Position numbers and translations under genes: made by a program. Positions 23,743-32,848 of a stretch of DNA of 64,000 nucleotides are shown piece after piece. Where the stretch lies: positions 124,001-188,000 of the forward strand of contig NZ_CP030261.1 in assembly GCF_003312915.1 (NCBI RefSeq), given 5' to 3'. The first letter of the stretch is position 1. The number at the start of each line of letters is the position of its first letter. The notes under the pieces were generated by a model. That model was not told the DNA's origin, made no database searches, and saw only the letters and a program-made list of their open reading frames with translations. This DNA is from Flavobacterium fluviale (GTDB lineage Bacteria; Bacteroidota; Bacteroidia; Flavobacteriales; Flavobacteriaceae).

Positions 23743-24885
23743 TTAAATTAATTCACGAAGATCTTTACCAATTTGGTCAAAAAAACCAATAACTCTATTT
23801 TCTGTCCTCCCACCATCTAAAACATTAATTGGTATTGCATTGGTTTTATGCTCAATTTCATCTCTTTCAAAATAGTAAATTTTTAGGTTTTCTTTATTTA
23901 TCCCTTTTTCTCCCTTTGATGTTTCAAATTTTTTACTTTGAACAAGTATGCCGTTTATTATATGATCGGAATGAGTTTCAACAATTATTTGTATTCCTGC
24001 CTGTGCAGCTATACAGATCAGTTCCGATAATTTAGAAATTCCATATGGGTGAATATGAGCTTCAGGGTTTTCAATTAATAATAATGAATCTTTTTCAGCA
24101 GATAGTATAGCTACTATTATTGGTAAAACGTATGATAGTCCAAAACCAACATTTTTTTTAGAGAGTTCATCAACAGAACCGAACATTTCTTCTGATTGCA
24201 CTGTGTCAAAAGAGTACTTAATATCATAACTGTCTCCAAATGGTATAGCAACTACATTAATATTATTACTAATTTCTCGTTCCCATGCCGACACCTGACT
24301 TAGTAAAAAGTCATCCTTTTCCAACGGATGTCTTAGACTTTCAATTACTTTTAATTTTTTACCATACTCAAATAAAAATTGAGCAACAAGTTCCCCTTTA
24401 CCTTCATTTACTGAAATTTGTTTTTGAAACTCTACTGCATAATCATCGGTAATGTATTCAATACCTCTAAGTGCACTTAAATATTGAAAGTTATTATTAA
24501 ACAAGGAAATATTCTCATATCCATCGCTGTCTATTACATCATTTTTTCTTTTAAGGTATGCTTTGTTTTGATATCTTGGTATCTCAAATATCCATGAATA
24601 TTCTAATTTTTCATCTGCTAAAACTATACCTATTAAGTTTTCAAACTCTTCATTTGGAAATCTATAAATTGCATCATTTGATTTTCCAATAAAACATAAA
24701 GGAGAGTTTAAATCTAGAATAGAATCCAATCTGTTTTTTTGATTTGTTTGTCTCAATAATAACATTGATTGGATGATTGAAGATTTTCCCACTCCATTTT
24801 GACCAGATAATACAGTCAAATTTCCCAAACTTAAGACGGTGTCCTTGTGAGATTTGAAATTTAATAAACGAAGATTAGTAATCAT
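23743..24885 (-). CDS. AAA ATPase, DUF3696/OLD-like, of the restriction operon
   Basis: A 380-residue SMC/OLD-type ATPase. Walker A is GQNGVGKSS (28-36), the signature-like NVGFGLSYVLPI lies at 245-256, Walker B LLLIENPEAHIHP at 268-280, and the H-loop VETHSDHII near 302-310. There is no TOPRIM nuclease domain, unlike OLD. The C-terminus resembles the DUF3696 group, which often lies beside DUF262 genes. It starts 11 bases inside the end of the DUF262 gene, a coupling that suggests a fixed protein ratio. It probably powers or gates nuclease action on DNA. Confidence 0.88.
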   Translation of the reverse strand: MITNLRLLNFKSHKDTVLSLGNLTVLSGQNGVGKSSIIQSMLLLRQTNQKNRLDSILDLNSPLCFIGKSNDAIYRFPNEEFENLIGIVLADEKLEYSWIFEIPRYQNKAYLKRKNDVIDSDGYENISLFNNNFQYLSALRGIEYITDDYAVEFQKQISVNEGKGELVAQFLFEYGKKLKVIESLRHPLEKDDFLLSQVSAWEREISNNINVVAIPFGDSYDIKYSFDTVQSEEMFGSVDELSKKNVGFGLSYVLPIIVAILSAEKDSLLLIENPEAHIHPYGISKLSELICIAAQAGIQIIVETHSDHIINGILVQSKKFETSKGEKGINKENLKIYYFERDEIEHKTNAIPINVLDGGRTENRVIGFFDQIGKDLRELI

Positions 24886-26671
24886 TTTCGATTGTTTCTT
24901 TAATTATTTTTTCTACTTCTTGAAATCTTCTCATTACACTATCTTTTAGAGCGGTTCCTTGTGTGATAGATCTTAGAAAAGCTAAATTTTTATGTAATTC
25001 AATAAACTTAAGTTTAAACCTTTCTTTCTTTCTTTTTAATATATTTCTGTCTGATTCGTTTAATTTAGAGAATGATACGCTTAAGACTTCAAATAATGCT
25101 TTATTAATAGGTTTTCGCCCATCTGATTCATTAAACCTTTTTCTAAATGCATCATTGCCAAATAAGTCATGAGCAAGCTTCATAGAATTGTAAAAATCAT
25201 CTTTTAATTTAGATATTTCGACGTTACTTAATTCTCTTATCTCTGCCATACCATTATTTAAGAAGGTGTCTAAATTTGGTTCATAATTAGTATAGTTTAT
25301 TAGATAAAAAGAAATAAACCGGGTTATAAAGTCTCTATCTTCCATTCTATATGGATCAATTCTATTATCTGTAGCTTTTACAAATTCTTTTCCTTCTCTA
25401 GTGGCATAAAGTTTAATTTCTTTTCCATCTCGATTTTTTCTAGTACGAATTTTATTTGTCTCGTCTTCATCATCTTTCCCTCTTGATAAATCGGCAACAA
25501 GTTCCGCTGGAATTCCTTGATTAATGGCATGTCTAATTTCTTGTTCCTTTAATTCTAAACCACCAGTGTTAACCCTTTTAAAGATGTTATATTTAACAGC
25601 ATTTGGAGTTCCTTTTTCAATTATATATGTCGTAATTTGAAAAGTTTTAATACGTCTTTGAAAATTAGATGGGAGTTGATGAAAGAATAATCCATTATAT
25701 TCTTGCAAAAACTCTAAATTTATTAATCTGAAATTTTCATGTAATACATAATTTTTTATTGTGCTTATTCGCTGAAGTCCATCTATTACTTCTAATTCAT
25801 TTTCATCTAATTCATTAAAATAAAATGCTGGAATAGGTAGTTTTAGTAAAAGTGATTCTATAAATCTACTCTTTTTTGTATCATTCCATAAATTTGGTAA
25901 TCTTTGAAATTCAGTATTTAAAACAATGAAATTATCTTCTAGATCATTAATTATTTGTCCTATATGTGAAGGAGTAGTTCTTACTTTAATTTTATTAGGA
26001 TCGAAAGGAGTTTCAATATCAGCCATTTCGTTTGATATTTCTCTTTCGACATATTCAATGTCCTCAGAAACAGAAGTAAACTTATTAATGTCTAAGTTTA
26101 AGTTATTTGATTCGTAAATCGAATATTCGATTCCAGTTAAATTTAGAGTGAAATAAAAAAGTTCTTCATTAGAGTCATTTTTTATCTTATATATATTGAA
26201 ATATGAAATATTTGGAAGAGGAATTTCTCTTAAGATGTTATAATTTTTTTTATCTAATAGCTCATTAACAGAATTAATATAAACTCTTGGGCCTTCAATC
26301 TGATTTTGATCTTTTATGCGAAATTTTATAATCGGATCAGAATTGTTGATTATATTAATTCTTAAATCCCATAGGTGCGATAATTTATCGTTATCACGAT
26401 AGGTTTGTAAAGGATCTTTGTATTCATTGTAAACATTATTAAGATAGTGTAACAAATTATGTCTTGATAAGATGCAATTTGCTTCAAAACCTCTCTTTCC
26501 AAAAAAATCGATAGTATTATGGTTACTTTGTCCTACATAAAGTTTTGCTTCTCCGTTGCCTCCTCCAGTTTTGTTAGAAGGTACTACAAATGAGTCGGCA
26601 ATAGTAATTTTTTCAATTACATCGACTAATTTAAAATTTTGTTTTTCTATTTGAATTTGAATACTATTCAT
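24875..26671 (-). CDS. DUF262 (GmrSD-type) protein with extra N-terminal domain
   Basis: A 598-residue protein from the ATG at 26671; the upstream in-frame TTG at 26680 is less likely. Residues 1-180 form the domain also seen at the front of the HNH protein (DSFVVPSNK, GGGNGEAKLYVGQ, CILSRHNLLHYL, IPLPNISYFNIYK, FYF). From about 235 comes DUF262, the ParB/Srx-like NTPase and nuclease fold: FQRLPNLWNDTKKSRFIESL, then EVIDGLQRIST (DGLQR 297-301). The rest is helical. DUF262 is the S-half of GmrSD-type modification-dependent restriction enzymes. No DUF1524 HNH half is fused here; the operon supplies a separate HNH protein. Confidence 0.88.
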   Translation of the reverse strand: MNSIQIQIEKQNFKLVDVIEKITIADSFVVPSNKTGGGNGEAKLYVGQSNHNTIDFFGKRGFEANCILSRHNLLHYLNNVYNEYKDPLQTYRDNDKLSHLWDLRINIINNSDPIIKFRIKDQNQIEGPRVYINSVNELLDKKNYNILREIPLPNISYFNIYKIKNDSNEELFYFTLNLTGIEYSIYESNNLNLDINKFTSVSEDIEYVEREISNEMADIETPFDPNKIKVRTTPSHIGQIINDLEDNFIVLNTEFQRLPNLWNDTKKSRFIESLLLKLPIPAFYFNELDENELEVIDGLQRISTIKNYVLHENFRLINLEFLQEYNGLFFHQLPSNFQRRIKTFQITTYIIEKGTPNAVKYNIFKRVNTGGLELKEQEIRHAINQGIPAELVADLSRGKDDEDETNKIRTRKNRDGKEIKLYATREGKEFVKATDNRIDPYRMEDRDFITRFISFYLINYTNYEPNLDTFLNNGMAEIRELSNVEISKLKDDFYNSMKLAHDLFGNDAFRKRFNESDGRKPINKALFEVLSVSFSKLNESDRNILKRKKERFKLKFIELHKNLAFLRSITQGTALKDSVMRRFQEVEKIIKETIENDY

Positions 26672-27905
26672 TCTTTGCAAATTTTGTAATATCCATTTCT
26701 TTCATCAGAGCAATAAATACATTTGTTACAATACTATTACCAGCTTGTCTATACATTTGCGTGTCACTTACTACTTGTTTAAAATCATCTCTAAATCCCA
26801 TTAAACGTAAACATTCTCTAGGAGTTAATTTTCTAATTTTACCTTTGTTATGTGTAACATAATTATCAACTCCCGAGCGATGCATTTTATGCATTGATTG
26901 TAAAAGAGGCCTGGCAATTTCTAAATCTGTCCCTACAGTTGTTTTAAAAGCTTTAGTACCTGTAGATAAAACATATGCCTTTGTTTTTTCTGATAAATAG
27001 TATTTTTCTTCAACTTCGTTAACGTCAAAAACAAAAGCATTGAAATCATTTAAAGTTTCTTCAAAGATAAAATCACCGTGCCAGTTAAATTGTTGGTTAG
27101 CCTTTTGGCATAAAGCTATTTCTCCATTAATCTGCGTATATCTTTTATTTCTATTTTTTGTACTTGTAACGAATTTAATCCCCTTTTCTTTAAGATAATA
27201 TTTACTATCGGTGTAATCCTCAAGAAAATCTTGCATTTTATATTCTAAAGGGATAGCTTCAGGAAAATCAAAATCAATTGAATTATCCTTAAAACCTACT
27301 ACAAAAATGCGTTCTCTATGCTGTGGAATACCGTAATCTTTAGAATTTAGTAGTTTATATTTGAATTTATATCCTAGTTCTTTAAATGTCTCTTTTATTA
27401 CTTCAAATGTATTTCCTTTGTCATGGCTTACTAATCCTTTGACATTTTCGAATATAAATACTTTTGGTTGGCTTTCTTTAACCACTCTAGCGAATTCATA
27501 AAAGAGTGTACCTCGTGTATCATCAAAGCCTCGTCGTTTTCCAACCATTGAAAATGACTGGCAGGGACTTCCCCCCACTAACAAATCAATTTTATTGACA
27601 TATTTTGAGCCATCTATATTTTTTACATCTTCATACCAACTAGATTCAGAAATTTCATAATTAGCAAAATAACTATCTTTTACATGTTTGTCATTGTCAC
27701 AAGCAAAAACAATTTCTTCTTTTAAATTTAATCTTTTAAGAGCATGTTCAATTGAGCCAATTCCACTAAACATAGTTGCTAATCTTATAGTAGCATTTGG
27801 GTTTTCGAATTCTTTTAATGTCCAATCTTTAACATTCTTTTTAATGTTGACAATTGGTTTTTCTAATATGTCTTTAATTTTTCCCTCTTCAATATTCGTA
27901 CTCAT
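26664..27905 (-). CDS. DNA (cytosine-5)-methyltransferase
   Basis: A complete C5-methyltransferase of 413 residues from the ATG at 27905; an in-frame TTG at 27944 would add 13 residues. Motif I is TMFSGIGSIEHAL, motif IV GGSPCQSFSMVGKRRG with catalytic Cys115, motif VI FENVKGL, motif VIII QHRERIFVVGF, motif IX RKLTPRECLRLMGF and motif X QAGNSIVTNV. The stretch of about 130 residues between VIII and IX is the target-recognition domain; its site is not readable. It should protect host DNA in this system. The last bases overlap the DUF262 start by eight. Confidence 0.95.
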   Translation of the reverse strand: MSTNIEEGKIKDILEKPIVNIKKNVKDWTLKEFENPNATIRLATMFSGIGSIEHALKRLNLKEEIVFACDNDKHVKDSYFANYEISESSWYEDVKNIDGSKYVNKIDLLVGGSPCQSFSMVGKRRGFDDTRGTLFYEFARVVKESQPKVFIFENVKGLVSHDKGNTFEVIKETFKELGYKFKYKLLNSKDYGIPQHRERIFVVGFKDNSIDFDFPEAIPLEYKMQDFLEDYTDSKYYLKEKGIKFVTSTKNRNKRYTQINGEIALCQKANQQFNWHGDFIFEETLNDFNAFVFDVNEVEEKYYLSEKTKAYVLSTGTKAFKTTVGTDLEIARPLLQSMHKMHRSGVDNYVTHNKGKIRKLTPRECLRLMGFRDDFKQVVSDTQMYRQAGNSIVTNVFIALMKEMDITKFAKNE

Positions 27906-27957
27906 CAATCTTGTTTTATTTTTTGTTATTGAAAATGTTTTCAAATTACATTTATAG

Positions 27958-28272
27958 TTATCCTAATTCTTCTAGTTGTTTATTTTGAGTAATAAATCTC
28001 ATTTTTTCTTTTGCAACTTTCAAAATTTCATTGGCATTATCTTCCTTTTCTATTAAATCACAGACTTGGTCAGCTACCCAAATAGTAAGCAATTCTTTTT
28101 CTTTTGTCTGAAGAATTGCTGCTAGAATCGGAAGATGATCTCTTTTTGCTCTTCTTTCTCCTCGTTCTATTTTACTTAACATTGCGGTATCCATGTCTAA
28201 AGCATTAGCTAAATGTCTTTGCAATAGATGTTTTTGTTCTCTTAAGTGTTTTATGTATTCTCCAAATTTCAT
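27958..28272 (-). CDS. XRE-family regulator, probable controller of the restriction operon
   Basis: A 104-residue helix-turn-helix protein (YIKHLREQKHLLQRHLANALDMDTAMLSKIERGERRAKRDHLPILA) with a helical C-terminal tail. It is the first gene of the operon, 52 bases before the methyltransferase. Small HTH genes leading a modification gene are often controller proteins that delay nuclease expression until the host is methylated. Upstream on the plus strand, TTGTC occurs twice ten bases apart (CTTGTCAAATTTTGTC), a possible binding site near its promoter. Confidence 0.88.
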   Translation of the reverse strand: MKFGEYIKHLREQKHLLQRHLANALDMDTAMLSKIERGERRAKRDHLPILAAILQTKEKELLTIWVADQVCDLIEKEDNANEILKVAKEKMRFITQNKQLEELG

Positions 28273-28428
28273 ATTACTTATTTTGACTTGTCAAATTTTG
28301 TCTAATGTATAGAAAAGTAAAATTATATAGTTAGTTTGTTGTAAAAGTTATTCACTATTTTATTAAGAAATTCCATTGCCTGTGTAGTTTGAAAAGTGAT
28401 TTTTCTATATTTGTTTAAGTAGCAGAAG

Positions 28429-28448
28429 TTCTTTTCAATTGAAAAGAA
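28429..28448. promoter_or_regulatory. 20-bp perfect palindrome in the divergent region
   Basis: TTCTTTTCAATTGAAAAGAA is self-complementary over all 20 bases. It lies in the 314-base gap between the XRE gene (minus) and the HNH gene (plus), 139 bases before the latter. It is a candidate operator for the XRE protein or for another dimeric regulator. No gene is visible in the gap. Confidence 0.5.
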
Positions 28449-28586
28449 GTTTATTGTATAATATAACAAAGGAGAAAATCTTTTAATCCCAACGAGGTTA
28501 CACTTAGAATTGTGTGATAAAGAAGGGCTGTATAATCGAATAGTAAATAGCAGATTAAAACGGCAGTCTAATTTAAAATAATATTT

Positions 28587-29327
28587 ATGGATGATTGGTC
28601 AATAATTCAAAATCAAGCAGAGAAGTTATTGAAAACCAAAGGTGAGTTCCACTCGCTTGGAGGTTTAGTGAAATATCGATTATACCATGTTGATGATGAA
28701 AAAATTGTTGTTGACAGAATCAATGGAGGAAATTACGCATTAATTGGTAGACTTGGAGCTTTGAATGCTATAAATAGATTAAAACAAGAAAGACAAATAA
28801 AAAAAACTGATTTAATAAATAGTGTCTTAAGACAAACTACATTAGTATTATTGCATCCAAATATTTATTATGATAATCAAACAAAACAAATTATTTGGAA
28901 AGATAAAAAAAAGGAGATAAAAGAAATAGAGAGTTTTATTAATCAAGCAAAAGATGATGAAATTGAAAAAATTCAAATTCAAATAAATAAGAGAAGGAAT
29001 CAATCTAAATTTAGAGAAAACATTTGTAAACTGTACGAAAACAAATGTGCAATTTCTAATAATGGTATTATAGAGGTTTTAGATGCTGCTCACATTATTT
29101 CACATTCTAAAAGTGGGATTAATAAAAATGATAATGGAATTTTATTGAGAAGTGATTTACACATATTATTTGACAAAAATCTAATTACAATAGATCCACA
29201 AACTTTTGAAATTTTAATAGATAAAACTTTAGTTAACTCGTCTTATTATAAATATCATAAAAATAAAATTAAACTACCCATTGGTAATAAATATTTATTA
29301 AAGAAATGGGAGAATCAACATTCATAA
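28587..29327 (+). CDS. HNH endonuclease (HNH_2 type)
   Basis: A 246-residue nuclease. After an N-terminal domain of about 130 residues comes a basic helix (QINKRRNQSKFRENICKLY), then CAISNNGIIEVLDAAHIISHSKSGINKNDNGILLRSDLHILFD, the HNH_2 core with its AAHI, N and H/D residues. This organisation is typical of type II restriction or other defence HNH enzymes. It differs from the minus-strand HNH protein in its N-terminus. It starts the plus-strand group and is followed 15 bases later by the glycosylase-like gene. Confidence 0.85.
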   Translation: MDDWSIIQNQAEKLLKTKGEFHSLGGLVKYRLYHVDDEKIVVDRINGGNYALIGRLGALNAINRLKQERQIKKTDLINSVLRQTTLVLLHPNIYYDNQTKQIIWKDKKKEIKEIESFINQAKDDEIEKIQIQINKRRNQSKFRENICKLYENKCAISNNGIIEVLDAAHIISHSKSGINKNDNGILLRSDLHILFDKNLITIDPQTFEILIDKTLVNSSYYKYHKNKIKLPIGNKYLLKKWENQHS

Positions 29328-29342
29328 TAATGAGAAAAAATA

Positions 29343-30140
29343 ATGACAGACGTAGAGCTTTATAATTCAGCAGTAACCTTTTTACTTTCGTTTAAAAATG
29401 TAACCAAACAAGATTTGGACAAGCATCTTTTGTCTGAACATGAAAAGCCTAAAGACCTTAAAATAATTTACAGATGTCTTTGTGAATCTGCCCAAAACAG
29501 GCAAATGAGCACAAGGGTTATTGGAAACTCAATTGGAGGGGTAGCTAATCTTAAAAAAATTCTATACGATTTTGATCCGCATCAAGTGGCAACAACTTAT
29601 AAAAAAGATGATACAGAAATTTTGCTAGCAGATATCAAACAGAAATTAAATCCGAAAGGAAAATTTCGGACGGAAACAAAGAGTTTGTGGCCGCAATTTT
29701 GTAAATCAATTATTGATTCCGCACATTTTTTAAAATCATTTGATACAGCAGACAATTTTTATGAATGGGCTAACTTTTTTGCAAAAGATGTTAGGGCAAA
29801 ACCTGCACTTCCTTTAATGATAAGTGTCGAAATAGCAGGAATTGGTTTTCCTTTGGCTTGCGATTTTTTGAAAGAATTAGGATTTGATGAATATGGTAAG
29901 CCAGATGTGCATTTAAAAGATATTTTTCAAGCATTAAAAGTTATTGATATAAATGAAAAATCTGTTATTAAACAAGATTATACTACATTGAAAGTAATTG
30001 ATAGGATTGCAAAAGCAAATAATGTAACTCCTTATGCCATTGATAAAATATTTTGGCTAATAGGTAGCGGGAATTTTTATTCCACAGGTAAGAATATTGG
30101 AAGGCAGAAACAAAATTTCATTAACCAAATTATCAAATAA
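29343..30140 (+). CDS. HhH-GPD DNA-glycosylase-like protein
   Basis: A 265-residue protein whose C-terminal half looks like the HhH-GPD fold of DNA glycosylases: a hairpin-like segment EIAGIGFPLACDFLKELG (about 164-180) followed by GKPDVHLKDIF with Asp188 in the position of the catalytic aspartate, then helices ending in DKIFWLIGSGNFY. The N-terminal 110 residues are unassigned. Glycosylases remove damaged or modified bases; in this setting one could act on modified phage DNA. The assignment rests on motif spacing only. It follows the HNH gene by 15 bases, so the two probably work together. Confidence 0.55.
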   Translation: MTDVELYNSAVTFLLSFKNVTKQDLDKHLLSEHEKPKDLKIIYRCLCESAQNRQMSTRVIGNSIGGVANLKKILYDFDPHQVATTYKKDDTEILLADIKQKLNPKGKFRTETKSLWPQFCKSIIDSAHFLKSFDTADNFYEWANFFAKDVRAKPALPLMISVEIAGIGFPLACDFLKELGFDEYGKPDVHLKDIFQALKVIDINEKSVIKQDYTTLKVIDRIAKANNVTPYAIDKIFWLIGSGNFYSTGKNIGRQKQNFINQIIK

Positions 30141-30308
30141 ATTGTTATACTCACGATTATTTAAGGAATTGAGATTTTAATAGAATTACTGTTAGTTATT
30201 CATATTTTATGAAGAAGAAAATATTCTGATTCAATTTTTACAATGTTGAAAAATATCGTACTTCGAATGTTATAGTATAAAACTAATTATATAAATAAGA
30301 AAAAAATA

Positions 30309-31316
30309 ATGGCCATATTCAATATTTCTAAAGAAGGCATTTACGAAGTTAGTGAAACTAGTTTTCATGCAAATGGAATACTAGAAAGAACTCATTTGCA
30401 AAATTATTTGAGGGATAAAATAGAAATACTTTGTCCAAAAACTTTAATTATTTCTGAAGAGTTTTCCGATTGGGATGAAAGTAAAAAAAGAATTGATTTA
30501 CTTGGAATTGATAAGGATGCAAACCTTGTGGTAATTGAACTAAAGCGGACTGATACTGGAGACCATATGGAATTACAAGCCCTACGATATGCTTCAATGA
30601 TTTCAACTTTGAATTTTGAAAAATGTGTTTCTATATTTCAAAATTATATTGACAAAAGAGGTTTTCAAACAAATGCAAAAGATGAATTGATGAACTTTTT
30701 GGAATGGGAAATTCCTTTAGAAAATGATTTTGCATCAAACGTTAAAATAATTCTTGCGTCAAGAGACTTTTCGAAGGAACTTACTACTTCAGTTATGTGG
30801 CTAATCAGTAAGGGAATTGATATTACTTGCATAAAATTAATTCCATATAATTTTAAAGATGATTTGTTATTAGATATTAATCAAATTATTCCTCTTCCGG
30901 AAGCCGAAAGTTATCTAATTAAAATCAAAGAGAAAACAATTGAAAGGCAGATTGCTATTCAGAACTCAAGAGATAATACGAAGTACTTATTTAATAACAT
31001 GAAATTAGGAAAAGGACGATTGGTCCTTGAGATTGTTAAATCATATTTGAATAAAAATCCAAATTCAACTTTTGGACAGCTTCAAAATAGGTTCCCTCCA
31101 AATTTACAGGGTTCAACAGGAGTAATAAATACTTTAGATCATATCAAAACTAAATATGAAAAAGCTTCAAAAAAACGACATTTTATAGAAGATGAGTATG
31201 TTTTAGTGAGCGGAGATAATATTTCATTCGCAGTTTCAACAGAATGGGGAATAGGTAACATCCATAATTTAATTGAAATAGCAAAAGAAGAAGATTTTCA
31301 GATTGAAGAAGTGTAA
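30309..31316 (+). CDS. NucS/DUF91-like PD-(D/E)XK nuclease
   Basis: A 335-residue protein with a PD-(D/E)XK nuclease core near the start: KKRIDLLGIDKDANLVVIELKRTDTG (Asp63, Glu77, Lys79), then a helix with ELQALRYASM. This is the arrangement of NucS/DUF91 endonucleases, which cut branched or mismatched DNA. The C-terminal region (NPNSTFGQLQNRFPPNL) may be a small DNA-binding domain. It lies 168 bases after the glycosylase-like gene on the same strand. Its role in the island is probably DNA degradation or repair. Confidence 0.8.
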   Translation: MAIFNISKEGIYEVSETSFHANGILERTHLQNYLRDKIEILCPKTLIISEEFSDWDESKKRIDLLGIDKDANLVVIELKRTDTGDHMELQALRYASMISTLNFEKCVSIFQNYIDKRGFQTNAKDELMNFLEWEIPLENDFASNVKIILASRDFSKELTTSVMWLISKGIDITCIKLIPYNFKDDLLLDINQIIPLPEAESYLIKIKEKTIERQIAIQNSRDNTKYLFNNMKLGKGRLVLEIVKSYLNKNPNSTFGQLQNRFPPNLQGSTGVINTLDHIKTKYEKASKKRHFIEDEYVLVSGDNISFAVSTEWGIGNIHNLIEIAKEEDFQIEEV

Positions 31317-31483
31317 GACAAATAACAGCTACTGAAACAGACTTAGTTATTTGTCCTTATGAAAATTCAATTTTGCATTTAGAATTATAATTTCTTTTCA
31401 TCTGACAAGAAGTTATAATCATAAGTGCGAATAATTCAAATAAATATCAAAATCATTAAACCAATTACCTCTACCTTTTACAA

Positions 31484-31513
31484 GATAAAGCTTCAGAGAA
31501 ATCTAGAGCTTTT
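31484..31513 (+). terminator. Weak terminator after the nuclease gene
   Basis: AAAGCTTC ... TAGAGCTTT with a T run and one mismatch near the top of the stem. It could end the plus-strand group, 168 bases after its last stop codon. Confidence 0.45.
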
Positions 31514-31550
31514 TTATTTTCTCTAATTTTTAAATTAACAAAAATATTTT

Positions 31551-31590
31551 TGCGTCACGAGCGGGACTCTCACGCTAGTCAAACACTGTC
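31551..31590 (-). pseudogene. Possible tRNA 3' fragment
   Basis: The minus strand reads GAGAGTCCCGCTCGTGACGCA, like the T-arm end and acceptor strand of a tRNA (GAGTCCCGC followed by a 7-base acceptor half), but no tRNA body precedes it. It may be a scar of an insertion at a tRNA gene. Low certainty. Confidence 0.25.
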
Positions 31591-31595
31591 AAAGT

Positions 31596-32339
31596 TTATT
31601 TTAATATTTTTTTTGTAAATTTACATTTAGGATATGATTTACACCCAAAAAAACGCCCAAATTCTCCTTTTCTTTCAACCAAACTATTACCACATCTTGG
31701 ACATTTCTTTTCTTGAATTGTTTTCTCTCGGTCGTTGATTCTTTGTTTAATAGAATTAATATGTTCCTTTTTGTTGAACGAATCAACTATATTAGCAGAA
31801 TTAATTTTTTCGAAAATATTTTTCTTAATTTCTTGTGAGAGATTTGCAGTTGAGTATTTTTTTATTGTTCTTATGAGACGATGCATATTAACAACATCTA
31901 CATTTGTATCTATTCTTATTTTGGCATTTGTTGAGAAAACAATAATAGATATATATTCTAGCTTTCTGTATTCTTTTAGAGAAGTTTTCAAAGCTCTTAT
32001 ATGTCCTGCATTTTGAAAAATAGGATTATAAAACTTGGATCTATATTTATATATCACTTGAGTCCAGTACTCCGATTTTTCGTAACCAATAATACATCCT
32101 TTATAATTTTTAGTTTCGATAACAAATATTCCAAAACTAGAAATGACTACATGATCAATTTGAGTGGTTACTCCTCCTATCTGTAAAACTACATTATGGA
32201 TGACTTTATAATCTGACTTATCTAAGAAATTTAATATTAAAGTGACTGTTTTCTCTCCAATTATCCCTTTAACTTTTACCTTATACAAACCATAAATAAA
32301 AATCAGCAAAAATATTCCTATTAGTAAAATTAGTTCCAT
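31596..32339 (-). CDS. NERD-domain nuclease-related membrane protein with zinc ribbon
   Basis: A 247-residue protein. Residues 1-20 form a membrane helix (LILLIGIFLLIFIYGLY). A NERD domain follows with IIGEKTV, TTQIDHVVISSFGIFVIETKNYKG (Asp62, Glu75, Lys77), the residues of its nuclease-like fold. The C-terminus is a topoisomerase-I-type zinc ribbon with four cysteines (CPRCGNSL ... GCKSYPKCKF). NERD proteins are thought to process DNA or RNA and are common in defence islands. It is transcribed opposite to the group before it. Confidence 0.87.
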   Translation of the reverse strand: MELILLIGIFLLIFIYGLYKVKVKGIIGEKTVTLILNFLDKSDYKVIHNVVLQIGGVTTQIDHVVISSFGIFVIETKNYKGCIIGYEKSEYWTQVIYKYRSKFYNPIFQNAGHIRALKTSLKEYRKLEYISIIVFSTNAKIRIDTNVDVVNMHRLIRTIKKYSTANLSQEIKKNIFEKINSANIVDSFNKKEHINSIKQRINDREKTIQEKKCPRCGNSLVERKGEFGRFFGCKSYPKCKFTKKILK

Positions 32340-32483
32340 AAATTATTATTCACTTAAATTTCAACTAAATATAAAAGTATAAGAAATATTACTAACTAAC
32401 AATTTCATAAAAATCTTCAAAAAATTGGTTAGATAAATTGAATGCTTCCCGCTACTAAAGTGAGCTATTAAAAGTAATTGTGG

Positions 32484-32580
32484 GTAGCGGGAACAGGACT
32501 CGAACCAACACGCTACAAATCTTATTTGTAATTAATCCTAAAAAAATTACACTCCCCTACCAATCTCCCTTTCACCGGCC
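32484..32580 (-). pseudogene. Decayed tRNA, perhaps tRNA-Leu(TAG)
   Basis: On the minus strand, GATTGGTAG resembles a D-loop, a stem GTAATT/AATTAC holds a loop with TTTAGGA (anticodon TAG), and GGTTCGAGTCC followed by TTCCCGC gives a T-arm and 3' acceptor half. The T-stem has mismatches, the anticodon stem is poor near the loop, and no matching 5' acceptor half is found. It is therefore a degenerate tRNA, lying at the right edge of the island. The remaining parts of the 509-base gap show no gene. Confidence 0.35.
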
Positions 32581-32848
32581 AAATCAAACACTTGAAAACA
32601 GTCTTTAAAAAAAAGAAATTAACTAACTAAATTCTGTGTAAAGAAATTGTTTAAACACGAGGTACACTTTTTTTCTGCGCTTTCTCTTAATTAACATTTA
32701 AAGCCTTGGATTTACTAGGGTTCTTAAAAATTAAGAGCGGAACCTCTTCATCCGCAAAAAGAACTCAACAGCGATGCTTTTTTTATCTATAAGTATCTCT
32801 CTTTAAAATAGTTAATTCCAAAAATAAAGAAATAATCATATCGAAGCC

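Noticed and set aside
26672..26680. TTG start for the DUF262 protein
   Set aside because: An ATG three codons later is a better start and still overlaps the methyltransferase stop.
27906..27944. TTG start for the methyltransferase
   Set aside because: The extra 13 residues are not needed; an ATG at 27905 is available.
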